Positions 26,885 to 36,276 of a stretch of 64,000 nucleotides of DNA are shown one piece after another (the first letter of the stretch is position 1; every line of letters begins with the position of its first letter). This DNA comes from Enterovibrio calviensis DSM 14347 (GTDB taxonomy: Bacteria > Pseudomonadota > Gammaproteobacteria > Enterobacterales > Vibrionaceae). Where the stretch lies: contig NZ_KK211217.1 of NCBI RefSeq assembly GCF_000621165.1, forward strand, positions 62,001-126,000, in the 5' to 3' direction. A program made the translations under genes and the position numbers. The notes below the pieces were generated by a model, which saw only the letters and a program-made list of their open reading frames with translations, was not told the origin of the DNA and searched no databases.

Positions 26885-27583
26885 TTAGAATTTTACTGCG
26901 ACTTGGCCGACAGAGGTAATTATACCATCCACAATCCGATTCGATTTGCTGTTACGGATTTTAATTTGCTCACCGAGAGCACCATCACTTAATGCTGTGC
27001 CTTTTGCAATAATATTCAGTCCGTTACCGGAGGCCGTAATAACGACTTCGTCATTTCTGCACACCATGCAAATGTCATTGCCCTGAATAGGTTCGCCAAT
27101 TCCTACAACTCGTTTAATTCTAGACCCAATAATCGTGGAAGGGTTCGTATAGGTCTGCCCTCGCTGAAATCGAGCGTCAACCAATTGAACAATCAAGTCA
27201 CTTTGGCTAATTGTCACGCCGCGATCCATCGGACGCTTCGCCACCACGATAGGTGTCATGAGTCGAATTTGGACAGGCACGTAAACTTGCCAGTTGTCTT
27301 CTTTGCAGCTGACCAGCACGGTGACGCTTTTGTTGAGTGATTGGCGGCCAGGTACGATGGCTTGAAGAGGAGACGGGCAGTTAGACAGCGTTAATCTCGA
27401 GTCCAAATGACCCGCTTCCACTTCTAGTTTTCCGAATTCAGGCGTCGTGATTAGCGTTTCTACATGCGCCTCTGCAGCTTCTTTTACAGCTTCAAGTTGA
27501 TTTACTGGAGCAGCGGCTATAATTGAGCTAAAGCCACTGAGAAATGTGCCGATAAAGAGCCAGACTAATCGTTGATAACACAT
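26885..27583 (-). CDS. flgA: Flagellar P-ring assembly chaperone FlgA
   Basis: FlgA is a periplasmic chaperone for assembly of the FlgI P ring. The 232-residue protein has a signal peptide (MCYQRLVWLFIGTFLSGFSSIIAAA) and the C-terminal SAF-like domain (VVAKRPMDRGVTISQSDLIV, GNGLNIIAKGTALSDGA). The ATG at 27583 was preferred; a longer frame start lies at 27649 inside the divergent promoter region. Upstream on the other strand is cheV. Confidence 0.92.
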   Translation of the reverse strand: MCYQRLVWLFIGTFLSGFSSIIAAAPVNQLEAVKEAAEAHVETLITTPEFGKLEVEAGHLDSRLTLSNCPSPLQAIVPGRQSLNKSVTVLVSCKEDNWQVYVPVQIRLMTPIVVAKRPMDRGVTISQSDLIVQLVDARFQRGQTYTNPSTIIGSRIKRVVGIGEPIQGNDICMVCRNDEVVITASGNGLNIIAKGTALSDGALGEQIKIRNSKSNRIVDGIITSVGQVAVKF

Positions 27584-27629
27584 AAGTCTCAAATTGGTTA
27601 GTATGATAAATAAATAGCTGCAGTGTGCT

Positions 27630-27645
27630 TTCAACTTGCGTGCCA
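27630..27645 (-). promoter_or_regulatory. Candidate sigma-54 promoter of flgA
   Basis: On the minus strand TGGCACGCAAGTTGAA has a perfect -24 box (TGGCACG) and correct spacing, but the -12 box reads TTGA instead of TTGC. It lies about 47 bases before the flgA start. Confidence 0.5.
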
Positions 27646-27713
27646 ACATGTGGCGTCAGGTATTTGCTTGCTGCAATACGATAACAATTACAAGGCAATA
27701 TGGAGTTTATCTT

Positions 27714-28646
27714 ATGTCGGGGATTCTTGATACGGTCAATCAGCGCACACAACTTGTGGGCCAGAACCGATTAGAACTATTGACCTTCCGTTTGATGCGT
27801 AAGCAGCGTTATGGCATTAACGTATTTAAAGTAAAGGAAGTTCTCCAGTGCCCTAAGCTAACGTCCATGCCAAATCTTCACCCTTTGGTTAAAGGTGTCG
27901 CTCATATTCGTGGTCAAACGATTTCTGTCATTGACATGAGCCTCGCTACTGGCGGCTTACCGATTACAGATCCAGAGAACCGTTTTATTATTATTTCGGA
28001 ATTCAACCGTTCGACACAGGGCTTCTTAGTGGGCTCGGTTGAGCGCATTGTTAATATGCACTGGGAAGCGATTTTGCCCCCACCTGAAGGTACTGGGAAA
28101 TCGAACTACCTAACCGCAGTCACTGAAATTGAAGGTGAGTTGGTAGAAATTCTTGATGTGGAAAAAATCCTAAACGAGATTTCCCCTGTCAATGAAGCTA
28201 TCAGTGATGAAGTGCTTGCACAGAAGCCAGTGTTTGAAGAAGGTGGCGAGGAGGCAAATATTGTCCTCGTGGCTGATGACTCGAGTGTTGCTCGCCGCCA
28301 AGTGAAGCGTGCAGTAGAGACTATTGGTTATGAAGTCATGTTGGCGCATGATGGACGAGATGCACTGATTAAGCTTCAAGAGTTAGCTCAAGAGGGCAGT
28401 ATCTACGATAAAATTGCGCTTGTTATCTCTGATATTGAAATGCCAGAAATGGATGGTTACACGTTAACCACTGAAATTAAAAAGGATCCGAATCTTAAGG
28501 ATCTTCATGTAGTATTGCACTCATCTCTCAGTGGTGTATTCAATGAAGCCATGGTTAAGCGAGTAGGTGCAGACGCATTTATTCCTAAGTTTGACCCTGA
28601 TGAATTGAGTGCGGCAGTGATAAATGCGGTTAAAGGCCAAGAATAA
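27714..28646 (+). CDS. cheV: Chemotaxis coupling protein CheV
   Basis: CheV couples chemoreceptors to CheA and carries its own receiver domain. The 310-residue protein has an N-terminal CheW-like domain (about 25-165, YGINVFKVKEVLQCPKL, AHIRGQTISVIDM) and a C-terminal receiver domain with the acidic pocket (VLVADDSSVARR) and the phosphorylated Asp in ISDIEMPEMDG. It diverges from flgA and is followed by cheR after 6 bases. The chosen ATG follows a GGAG sequence. Confidence 0.95.
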   Translation: MSGILDTVNQRTQLVGQNRLELLTFRLMRKQRYGINVFKVKEVLQCPKLTSMPNLHPLVKGVAHIRGQTISVIDMSLATGGLPITDPENRFIIISEFNRSTQGFLVGSVERIVNMHWEAILPPPEGTGKSNYLTAVTEIEGELVEILDVEKILNEISPVNEAISDEVLAQKPVFEEGGEEANIVLVADDSSVARRQVKRAVETIGYEVMLAHDGRDALIKLQELAQEGSIYDKIALVISDIEMPEMDGYTLTTEIKKDPNLKDLHVVLHSSLSGVFNEAMVKRVGADAFIPKFDPDELSAAVINAVKGQE

Positions 28647-28652
28647 TAATCC

Positions 28653-29480
28653 ATGACGAATATAGCGATCACCGAGCAAGAATACCGTGATTTTTGTAAA
28701 TACCTTGAAGGCAAATGTGGCATCGTTCTTGGTGACAGCAAGCAATATCTAGTAAGAAGCAGACTCAGTCCGCTCATTAGTCGATATAAGCTCGCGTCAA
28801 TGACGGAGTTGTTTCAACTTGTGCTTACCAACAGAAACCGCGATCTAGCTGTTGCAGCCATTGATGCCATGACGACCAATGAAACGTTGTGGTTTCGCGA
28901 TACTTATCCATTTGAAGTGCTTGCTAACAAGTTACTTCCAGAAGTGGCTGAAGGTCGACGCCCAATTAAGATCTGGTCGGCGGCAAGTTCGTCTGGTCAA
29001 GAACCTTACTCAATTGCGATGACAATTCAGGAAGTTCAAGCGAAAAAGCCAGGGCTTCTGAGTAACGTTTCCATCACGGCGACAGATATTTCGTCGACCA
29101 TGCTGGAAAACTGCCGAGCGGGTGTATATGACAATCTGGCGTTAAGTCGTGGTTTGTCTCCTGAGCGAAAGCGACAGTTCTTTGAAGACGCCGGTGACAG
29201 CAGGATGGCAGTGAAAGACACACTGAAGCGTATGGTGACCTTCAAGCCTCAAAACTTGATGGACAGCTATAGCATGCTGGGTAAGTTTGACATCATTTTC
29301 TGTCGTAACGTATTGATTTATTTCTCACCAGACATGAAATCACAAGTGCTGAATCAAATGGCGGGCAGCTTAAACCCTGGCGGGTATTTGTTGTTAGGCG
29401 CTTCAGAGTCGTTGACGGGCCTAACAGACCGTTTTGAAATGATTCGCTGCAATCCAGGCATTATCTACAAATTGAAGTAG
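28653..29480 (+). CDS. cheR: Chemotaxis protein methyltransferase CheR
   Basis: CheR methylates glutamate residues of chemoreceptors using S-adenosylmethionine. The 275-residue protein has the N-terminal helical domain and the SAM-binding fold (IKIWSAASSSGQEPYSIAM, ITATDISSTML, DIIFCRNVLIYF). It is translationally close to cheV, and a hairpin terminator follows. Confidence 0.96.
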   Translation: MTNIAITEQEYRDFCKYLEGKCGIVLGDSKQYLVRSRLSPLISRYKLASMTELFQLVLTNRNRDLAVAAIDAMTTNETLWFRDTYPFEVLANKLLPEVAEGRRPIKIWSAASSSGQEPYSIAMTIQEVQAKKPGLLSNVSITATDISSTMLENCRAGVYDNLALSRGLSPERKRQFFEDAGDSRMAVKDTLKRMVTFKPQNLMDSYSMLGKFDIIFCRNVLIYFSPDMKSQVLNQMAGSLNPGGYLLLGASESLTGLTDRFEMIRCNPGIIYKLK

Positions 29481-29499
29481 CCCGACGCTACATAAGAAA

Positions 29500-29527
29500 A
29501 AGCGGCACAGAAGTTGCCGCTTTTTTT
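29500..29527 (+). terminator. Terminator behind cheR
   Basis: AGCGGCA and TGCCGCT arms (29501-29521) lie within a longer A-rich/T-rich flank and are followed by a T run. Confidence 0.88.
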
Positions 29528-29628
29528 GTGTCTGGCATTCTTAGCTAGCGCTGTGACAAATAACGGATTGTCGTTAATTGACTGAAATATATGCGCATGT
29601 CAGTGACTCAAAGGGAATAGCGTAAAGT

Positions 29629-29645
29629 TGGCATCACTATTGCTT
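29629..29645 (+). promoter_or_regulatory. Sigma-54 promoter of the flgBCDE operon
   Basis: TGGCATCACTATTGCTT has GG-N10-GC spacing and near-consensus boxes, about 35 bases before the flgB start. In Vibrio this operon depends on sigma-54 and FlrC. Confidence 0.82.
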
Positions 29646-29678
29646 TTGTTTGGGTAGTAAAGTTTAGGAGGTTGCCTC

Positions 29679-30074
29679 ATGGCGATATCGTTCGACAAAG
29701 CGCTGGGTATACATCAACACACCGTAGGGGTGCGTGGTCAAAGGGCTGAAACCCTCGCAAGTAACTTGGCGAACGCAAATACGCCGGGATACAAAGCGCA
29801 AGATGTTGACTTCGAACGCGCTCTGAAAGCGGCAACCTCTGGGGCAAATATTGGCCTAAGCAGAACGGATGGGCGGCATATAGCTGCCTCTACAAACGTG
29901 AGCGGCCAAAAAATGTATCGAATTCCAAATCAGCCCGATACCGGCGACGGCAATACAGTGGATGCGCAAGTTGAGCGTAACCTGTTTATGCAAAACGCCC
30001 TAGAGTATCAGGCATCGTTGGATTTCCTTGGGTCAAAATTTAAAAACATGTCCAAGGCATTGAAAGGGGATTAA
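29679..30074 (+). CDS. flgB: Flagellar proximal rod protein FlgB
   Basis: FlgB is a proximal rod subunit of the basal body. The 131-residue protein has the rod-family N-terminal motif (LASNLANANTPGYKA) and the C-terminal helix (NLFMQNALEYQASLDFLGSKF). It opens the flgBCDE operon and has a GGAGG ribosome-binding site. flgC follows almost immediately. Confidence 0.96.
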   Translation: MAISFDKALGIHQHTVGVRGQRAETLASNLANANTPGYKAQDVDFERALKAATSGANIGLSRTDGRHIAASTNVSGQKMYRIPNQPDTGDGNTVDAQVERNLFMQNALEYQASLDFLGSKFKNMSKALKGD

Positions 30075-30077
30075 TGG

Positions 30078-30494
30078 ATGAGTCTATTTAATGTATTTAA
30101 CGTCACTGGGTCTGCGATGAGCGCAGAGTCTGTTCGACTGAATACCACGTCCAGCAATCTGGCGAACGCGAACTCTGTCAGCAGCTCTGCTGAAGAAACT
30201 TATAAAGCGCGCCACCCAATTTTTGCTGCGGAATTAAACAAATTCACCGGCCAACAAGGCTCCAGTGTTCCTGTACGTGTTGAGGGCATTGTTGAAAGCC
30301 AAAAGCCGCTTCGCGCTGAATATAACCCTGAGCATCCGATGGCGAATGCTGAAGGTTACATTTTCAAACCGAACGTCAACGTGATGGAAGAGATGGCGAA
30401 TATGATTTCCGCATCCCGTTCCTATCAAACCAATGTAGAAGTCGCAGAAGCCAGCAAGCAAATGCTGATGCGTACCCTACAGATGGGCAAGTAA
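30078..30494 (+). CDS. flgC: Flagellar proximal rod protein FlgC
   Basis: FlgC is a second proximal rod subunit. The 138-residue protein has the SAMSAESVRLNTTSSNLANANS N-terminus and the conserved NVNVMEEMANMISASRSYQTNVEV region near the C-terminus. It starts 4 bases after flgB. Confidence 0.96.
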   Translation: MSLFNVFNVTGSAMSAESVRLNTTSSNLANANSVSSSAEETYKARHPIFAAELNKFTGQQGSSVPVRVEGIVESQKPLRAEYNPEHPMANAEGYIFKPNVNVMEEMANMISASRSYQTNVEVAEASKQMLMRTLQMGK

Positions 30495-30511
30495 GGTAGG
30501 AGGACGGCATT

Positions 30512-31264
30512 ATGAATCCGATTGATGGCGCAGGGGGAACAGGTAGCGGCAGCTACATTGACCAACTGAAAGCGCTACAAGAAAAGCAGCGCACTGAGCG
30601 CGGTGACACCGGTGAGAAAGTAACCGGTCAGACCGATCTCAATCAGGAAGATTTTCTTTCTTTGCTGACCAAGCAGCTTGCTAACCAAGACCCGTTCAAA
30701 CCGGTTGATAACGAACAAATGATCGCGCAAATGGCATCGTTTGCGACCGTTGACGGTATCGGCAAAATGAATGAGCAGTTTGGTTCATTGAACGCCGCAA
30801 TGACATCGAGCCAAGCGCTTCAAGCATCATCTTTGGTGGGGCAAGACGTGCTGGTACCTGGCAATGGCGGGTTTAAATCAGCCGAAGGTGGCATCGCTGG
30901 CATGGTGAAACTGCCGCAAGCGTTGAACGATGTCATTGTCCGAATTCAAAACGACCGAGGTGAATTGCTACGTAGCTTTAGCCTTGGTGCAAAATCCCCA
31001 GGTGACCATCGTGTTGAGTGGGATGGAAAAGACGATACAGGCAAGACACTGCCGGAAGGCAACTACAGCATGAATGTCAGCGGCAACATTGACGGCAAGT
31101 CACAAGACTTTGAACTTTCAACGTATGCCAACGTTAACAGTGTCCTCTTGGGCAATGGTGACGGCAATGTGATGTTAAACATCGCGGGTTATGCATCTCC
31201 GGTCAAACTCACCGAAGTGCTTGAAGTAGGTAAAGCTGGCGTCACCGGCGCGGGTAAAAGCTAA
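30512..31264 (+). CDS. flgD: Flagellar hook assembly scaffold FlgD
   Basis: FlgD caps the growing hook and is discarded when the hook is complete. The 250-residue protein has the N-terminal secretion/capping region (NQEDFLSLLTKQLANQDPFKPVDNEQMIAQMA) and the FlgD Ig/tudor-like domain (GDHRVEWDGKDDTGKTLPEGNYSMNV). Its place between flgC and flgE is usual. Confidence 0.96.
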   Translation: MNPIDGAGGTGSGSYIDQLKALQEKQRTERGDTGEKVTGQTDLNQEDFLSLLTKQLANQDPFKPVDNEQMIAQMASFATVDGIGKMNEQFGSLNAAMTSSQALQASSLVGQDVLVPGNGGFKSAEGGIAGMVKLPQALNDVIVRIQNDRGELLRSFSLGAKSPGDHRVEWDGKDDTGKTLPEGNYSMNVSGNIDGKSQDFELSTYANVNSVLLGNGDGNVMLNIAGYASPVKLTEVLEVGKAGVTGAGKS

Positions 31265-31285
31265 AAGGACAGAGGAGTTCCAGCA

Positions 31286-32593
31286 ATGGCATTGAATATC
31301 GCACTGAGTGGCCTAGCGGCAGCTCAAAAAGACATGAACACCACCAGTAACAACATTGCGAACGCCAACACTTTTGGTTTTAAAGAGTCGCGTGCTGAGT
31401 TTGGTGATGTTTACTCCGCGTCGATTTTTTCGAACGCGAAAACTACAACGGGTAGTGGTGTGCAAACGTCCATCGTCGCGCAGCAATTCCATGAAGGTTC
31501 AAGTATTTACACCAATAACCCGCTTGACCTGAGAATTAGTGGTAACGGCTACTTTGCCGTGGCGAATGACAATCTTGCCACCCAAACTAACCAGCTGACG
31601 CGCAACGGCGCTTTCCACCTAGATAAAAACAACAACATTGTTAACTCCGAAGGCCAATTTCTTCTTGGCTACAATGTGGACAATGAAACCCTGCAAGTGG
31701 GGTCTTTCGAACCAAAATCATTGAATGTACCGGATCAATTTGGTCAGCCTCGAGCCTCGGAAAACGTTGATATTGGCTTGAACTTGCCTGCGGGCGGTGA
31801 AGAGAAAGATCCTACGTTGTTCAACTCTGAAGACCCTGATACTTACAACAAAGCGACGTCGGCAACCATCTTTGACTCACTGGGTCAGCCTTATAAGCTC
31901 ACCACTTACTACGTCAAAGACAACGTCACCCCGAACAAGTGGGCGGTATACTATACAGCGACTGATCCTACTGGCGAAAAACCCGTCAACCTAGCGGCTG
32001 GTGAGTTTACCAATGCGACGGGTCATGTCGGTCACTCGCTGGAGTTTAACAGTGACGGCTCCGTGAACAACGTGAATGGTGGTCAACCTATTCAAACCGT
32101 TGAACTGGGTGCGAACGGTGCTGGTCTCGAAATGAATGGCGCTGATGGCACACAGTCGTTAACGCTAAACTTTGAAGACCCGACGCAGTATGCATCACCG
32201 TTTGAAATGCGTAAGTTCACCGAAGATGGTGCGACCACGGGTTATCTTGCGAAAGTGGATATCGACCCGAAAGGTACCATCATGGCGACTTACAGTAACG
32301 GTGAAAATGTCGCGCTGGGTCGTGTGGCAATGGTGCGTGTTTCGAACCAGCAAGGTTTGTCGCAAGCGGGTAATACCCAGTGGAAAGTGACGCAACAATC
32401 CGGTGAAGCAGTATGGGGCGAAGCAATGCAGGGTGCATTTGGTCAAGTGAAGAGCGGTACGATTGAGCAGTCGAACATCGACATGACCCAAGAGCTGGTG
32501 GACTTGATCACCGCACAACGCAACTTCCAAGCAAACTCGCGTTCACTGGAAGTGGGTAACCAGATGCAACAAACCATTCTTCAAATTCGTTAA
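31286..32593 (+). CDS. flgE: Flagellar hook protein FlgE
   Basis: FlgE is the hook subunit. The 435-residue protein has the N-terminal MALNIALSGLAAAQKDMNTT motif, the NTFGFKESRAEF hook signature and the C-terminal LVDLITAQRNFQANSRSLEV helix. The length is normal for Vibrio. It ends the first part of the hook/rod operon; a hairpin follows at 32629. Confidence 0.96.
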   Translation: MALNIALSGLAAAQKDMNTTSNNIANANTFGFKESRAEFGDVYSASIFSNAKTTTGSGVQTSIVAQQFHEGSSIYTNNPLDLRISGNGYFAVANDNLATQTNQLTRNGAFHLDKNNNIVNSEGQFLLGYNVDNETLQVGSFEPKSLNVPDQFGQPRASENVDIGLNLPAGGEEKDPTLFNSEDPDTYNKATSATIFDSLGQPYKLTTYYVKDNVTPNKWAVYYTATDPTGEKPVNLAAGEFTNATGHVGHSLEFNSDGSVNNVNGGQPIQTVELGANGAGLEMNGADGTQSLTLNFEDPTQYASPFEMRKFTEDGATTGYLAKVDIDPKGTIMATYSNGENVALGRVAMVRVSNQQGLSQAGNTQWKVTQQSGEAVWGEAMQGAFGQVKSGTIEQSNIDMTQELVDLITAQRNFQANSRSLEVGNQMQQTILQIR

Positions 32594-32628
32594 CTTCACG
32601 TATTTGCACATTGGTTTACGACTATTCT

Positions 32629-32655
32629 TTTGCCGCCCGATATTTGGGCGGCAAA
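32629..32655 (+). terminator. Hairpin between flgE and flgF
   Basis: TTTGCCGCCC and GGGCGGCAAA arms form a 10-bp stem with a 7-base loop, 35 bases after flgE. There is no T tract, so it may attenuate or stabilise rather than fully stop transcription. Confidence 0.6.
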
Positions 32656-32749
32656 TCTATTCCTAAATTGCCCTTCACTTTTGCCATTCTTCCTGAATGG
32701 AACGTTCAAAAATTACACTAACCTCTTGTAAATAAATAACTCTACATAT

Positions 32750-32765
32750 TGGCACTCTTCTTGCT
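32750..32765 (+). promoter_or_regulatory. Sigma-54 promoter of flgFGHIJ
   Basis: TGGCACTCTTCTTGCT matches the sigma-54 consensus (TGGCAC, GG-N10-GC, TTGCT) almost perfectly, 35 bases before the flgF ATG. It splits the hook/rod genes into two units. Confidence 0.88.
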
Positions 32766-32799
32766 TTGAATGAATCATAAGCGACAGGAGAACGTCTTT

Positions 32800-33549
32800 A
32801 TGGATCGCGCATTATTTCTTGCCATGAGTGGCGCAAAACAAGACATGCAAGCCCTTCAATTACGTGCCAACAACTTGGCTAACGTAAGTACCACGGGTTT
32901 TCGAGCAGATTTAGAACAAGCCCGTGCGATGCAAGCATATGGCGAAGGTCTGCCGACGCGCGTTTTTAACATGACTGAGCGCCCAGGGCACAGTTTTGCA
33001 CAAGGCTCCACCATTACTACAGGCCGTGAACTGGATGTTGCCGTAAAAGGTGACGGTTGGTTGGCGGTTCTCGATGGTACCGGACAAGAAGGCTACACCC
33101 GCGTAGGTAACTTGAAAGTTGACCAAACGGGCATGCTGCAAAATGGTCATGGACACTTGATCCTTGGCGAAGGTGGCGCACCGATTTTTCTTCCGCTTCC
33201 AGTGTCAAAAATTGAGATTGGCTCGGACGGCACCGTGTCTGTGTTGCCGCAAGGCGCACCACCAGACGCGATGGAAGAAGTCGACCGCATTAAGCTTGTT
33301 CGCCCTGATAATGCTGAACTATTTAAAGACAAGAATGGTGTATTCAAACCTGTGAACCCCGGTACTAATTATGCGGCGGATGCAGGTGTCACCCTTCTTA
33401 CAGGTGCATTAGAAGGCAGTAACGTTAATGCCGTCAGTGAAATGACGGGTCTTATTGACCTTCAACGTCACTTCGAAATGCAAGTAAAACTAATGAAGAC
33501 TGCAGAGGAAATGGATCAAGCATCTAATTCTCTGTTGCGCATGGGTTAA
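32800..33549 (+). CDS. flgF: Flagellar proximal rod protein FlgF
   Basis: FlgF is a rod subunit. The 249-residue protein begins MDRALFLAMSGAKQDMQALQLRANNLANVSTTGFRADLEQA and ends with the LQRHFEMQVKLMKTAEEMDQASNSLLRMG helix. The ATG at 32800 follows AGGAG; an ATG at 32770 lies within the promoter leader and is less likely. It is the first gene after the second sigma-54 promoter. Confidence 0.95.
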   Translation: MDRALFLAMSGAKQDMQALQLRANNLANVSTTGFRADLEQARAMQAYGEGLPTRVFNMTERPGHSFAQGSTITTGRELDVAVKGDGWLAVLDGTGQEGYTRVGNLKVDQTGMLQNGHGHLILGEGGAPIFLPLPVSKIEIGSDGTVSVLPQGAPPDAMEEVDRIKLVRPDNAELFKDKNGVFKPVNPGTNYAADAGVTLLTGALEGSNVNAVSEMTGLIDLQRHFEMQVKLMKTAEEMDQASNSLLRMG

Positions 33550-33565
33550 TTAAGAGGGAATTAGC

Positions 33566-34354
33566 ATGCATCCAGCTTTATGGGTAAGTAAAACCGGCCT
33601 AGACGCACAACAGACCAATATCTCGACCATTTCGAACAACTTGGCGAATGCCTCAACCGTGGGGTTCAAAAAATCTCGCGCGGTGTTTGAAGATTTGTTT
33701 TATCAAAACATCAATCAGCCGGGTGGTCAGTCTTCTCAAAATACAGAGCTGCCGAGTGGTTTGATGCTGGGTGCAGGTGCCAAAGTGGTTGCCACACAAC
33801 GTGTCCACACCAACGGCAACGCGCAAACGACCAACAATGCCTTGGACATGATGATCGAAGGCGATGGTTTTTTCCAAGTCTTGCTGCCTGACGGCAACAT
33901 TGGTTATCAACGAAACGGTCAGTTCACCTTGAACGACGAAGGCGTGCTTGTCACCACGGGTGCCGGTTATGCACTTGAGCCAGAAATCGTTGTTCCGCCT
34001 GATGCAATTCAAGTGACCATAGGTACAGATGGCGAAGTCTCTGCAAGGCTTCGTGGTCAAACTGCGAATGCGGTACTTGGGCAGATCACGACGGTTGATT
34101 TTATCAACCCGGGCGGCCTTGAGCCGATTGGTCAAAACCTTTACTTGCCAACCGGCGCAAGTGGAGACCCGCAAGAGGGTGTTCCTGGTATTGATGGCTT
34201 GGGCAGCATTCGACAATCCATGCTGGAAACGTCCAACGTGAACGTGACGGAAGAATTGGTCAACATGATCGAAGCGCAACGCGTGTACGAAATGAACTCG
34301 AAAGTGATTTCATCGGTCGACCAAATGCTTAGCTACGTTAACCAGCAGCTATAA
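33566..34354 (+). CDS. flgG: Flagellar distal rod protein FlgG
   Basis: FlgG makes the distal rod that passes through the P and L rings. The 262-residue protein has the MHPALWVSKTGLDAQQTN start, the NNLANASTVGFKKSRAVF motif and the C-terminal NVTEELVNMIEAQRVYEMNSK helix. The spacing to flgF and flgH is short, so they are in one operon. Confidence 0.96.
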   Translation: MHPALWVSKTGLDAQQTNISTISNNLANASTVGFKKSRAVFEDLFYQNINQPGGQSSQNTELPSGLMLGAGAKVVATQRVHTNGNAQTTNNALDMMIEGDGFFQVLLPDGNIGYQRNGQFTLNDEGVLVTTGAGYALEPEIVVPPDAIQVTIGTDGEVSARLRGQTANAVLGQITTVDFINPGGLEPIGQNLYLPTGASGDPQEGVPGIDGLGSIRQSMLETSNVNVTEELVNMIEAQRVYEMNSKVISSVDQMLSYVNQQL

Positions 34355-34369
34355 GGGAGTAGAGCGAGG

Positions 34370-35155
34370 ATGAAGAAGTTACTGATCACAGGCTTTTTGT
34401 TAGCAACGGTATCGGGTTGTGGCCTGATCAACGAAGAAGCCCTGCTCGCGCAGAGTGACATTGTTCAAGGCACCACAGAGACCGATGCGGTTGAAGGGAA
34501 TACTGAACAAAGTGGTGATGGCTTAATTGGTTTGCTGCGAAATCGCGAAGATGCGATCGCAGGCGACCCAAGCTGGGCGCCGCTTCATCCTACTCGTCAA
34601 CCTGAACATTACACTACCGCCACTGGCTCATTGTTTAGCGTTACTCAAGCTCAAGATCTTTATGATGACACCAAGCCACGTGGTATTGGCGACATCGTTA
34701 CCGTGCTATTAGAAGAAAAAACGCAGGCGAAAAAGAGTGCCAGCAGCGATGCCGCTAAATCCAGTGATTTGAGCATGGACCCGCTCGAAATGGGCGGACA
34801 AGAAGTCACCATCGGCGAATCCAATCTTTCTTATGCCTCGAGCCATGACAATTCAACCAGCGGTTCTACCAGTGCAGACCAAAGCAACAGCATCAGTGGT
34901 TCAATCTCGGTAGAAGTGGTCGATGTATTGTCGAATGGCAATCTTATTATTCGTGGTGAAAAGTGGCTGACGTTGAACACGGGTGACGAATATATCCGCC
35001 TGAGCGGCACGATTCGTCCAGATGATATTAGCCAAGAGAATACCGTCGCTTCGACGCGCATATCAAATGCGCGTATTCAATATTCTGGCACGGGCGATCG
35101 ACAAGATACGCAAGATCAGGGTTGGTTGGCACGATTCTTCAATGTTGTTCTATAA
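34370..35155 (+). CDS. flgH: Flagellar L-ring lipoprotein FlgH
   Basis: FlgH forms the outer-membrane L ring. The 261-residue protein has a lipoprotein signal ([19 protein letters not shown]; lipobox VSGC), the [21 protein letters not shown] block and the C-terminal [20 protein letters not shown]. Relative to classical FlgH, the N-terminal linker is longer, with an acidic stretch of about 35 residues after the lipid cysteine. Confidence 0.95.
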   Translation: MKKLLITGFLLATVSGCGLINEEALLAQSDIVQGTTETDAVEGNTEQSGDGLIGLLRNREDAIAGDPSWAPLHPTRQPEHYTTATGSLFSVTQAQDLYDDTKPRGIGDIVTVLLEEKTQAKKSASSDAAKSSDLSMDPLEMGGQEVTIGESNLSYASSHDNSTSGSTSADQSNSISGSISVEVVDVLSNGNLIIRGEKWLTLNTGDEYIRLSGTIRPDDISQENTVASTRISNARIQYSGTGDRQDTQDQGWLARFFNVVL

Positions 35156-35182
35156 ACGTAGTGACGTTGTCGGAGATTTGAC

Positions 35183-36274
35183 GTGAAAAATTGGCTAACG
35201 CTTTTGTTTATTACTGTACTGGCAAGCCCTGTTGCCCATGCTGCCCGCATTAAAGATGTGTCGGAAGTCGCTGGTGTGCGCAGCAACCAATTGGTCGGAT
35301 ACGGCTTGGTGGTTGGCCTTGCAGGTACAGGTGAAAGCACGCCTTTTACCGATCAAAGCTTTAATGCGATGCTGAAAAATTTTGGCATCCAATTACCGGC
35401 AGGCACGAAACCGAAAACTAAAAATGTCGCAGCGGTGGCCGTGAGTGCGGAATTACCGGCTTTTTCCAAGCAGGGTCAAAAGATTGACATCACCGTGTCG
35501 TCTATCGGTTCTGCGAAAAGCTTACGCGGCGGTACGTTAGTGCAAACCTTTATGAAAGGTCTTGATGGAAAAACCTATGCCATCGCTCAAGGTAACTTGA
35601 TTGTGGGTGGCTTCAGTGCAGAAGGCGCTGATGGTTCGTCTATTGTCGGCAATACGCCGACAGTGGGTCGTATTACCAACGGTGCGACTGTCGAGCAAGA
35701 AGTGCCGAGTCCGTTTGGGCGTGGCGACCACATCACATTCAATTTATTCGAATCTGATTTCACGACAGCGCAGCGTATGTCGGATTCTATCAATAGCTTC
35801 TTAGGGCCAAATACGGCTTCGGCGATGGATTCCATGTCCGTGCGCGTGAGAGCCCCCCGTGATTTATCTCAGCGTGTCGCTTTTTTGTCGACTATCGAAA
35901 ACCTTGAGTTTGAACCTGCAGATGGCGCGGCAAAAATCATTGTGAATAGCCGAACCGGTACCATTGTTGTTGGGCAAAACGTGCGTCTTCGCCCTGCTGC
36001 GATTACCCATGGAGGTATGACGGTCACTATCAATGAAAACCTACAAGTGAGCCAACCGGGTGCTTTCTCTGGTGGTGAAACCGTCGTGGTTCCAGATTCA
36101 GGTGTGGAAGTGACTGAAGAGGATGGTCGAATGTTCCACTTCAAGCCTGGTGTGTCTTTGGACGATCTCGTTCGTGCCGTGAATGGCGTCGGCGCTGCTC
36201 CTTCTGATTTGATGGCGATCTTGCAAGCATTGAAGCAAGCTGGCGCTATCGATGGCCAACTCATAGTGATTTAA
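35183..36274 (+). CDS. flgI: Flagellar P-ring protein FlgI
   Basis: FlgI is the periplasmic P-ring subunit. The 363-residue protein starts with GTG, preceded by CGGAG, and has a signal peptide ([20 protein letters not shown]), the [20 protein letters not shown] motif and a complete C-terminus. flgJ starts two bases after its stop. Confidence 0.96.
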   Translation: MKNWLTLLFITVLASPVAHAARIKDVSEVAGVRSNQLVGYGLVVGLAGTGESTPFTDQSFNAMLKNFGIQLPAGTKPKTKNVAAVAVSAELPAFSKQGQKIDITVSSIGSAKSLRGGTLVQTFMKGLDGKTYAIAQGNLIVGGFSAEGADGSSIVGNTPTVGRITNGATVEQEVPSPFGRGDHITFNLFESDFTTAQRMSDSINSFLGPNTASAMDSMSVRVRAPRDLSQRVAFLSTIENLEFEPADGAAKIIVNSRTGTIVVGQNVRLRPAAITHGGMTVTINENLQVSQPGAFSGGETVVVPDSGVEVTEEDGRMFHFKPGVSLDDLVRAVNGVGAAPSDLMAILQALKQAGAIDGQLIVI

Positions 36275-36276
36275 TC

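Noticed and set aside
33653-34279. 208-codon open frame on the minus strand inside flgG
   Set aside because: Antisense to flgG, with His/Arg-rich composition typical of a shadow frame.
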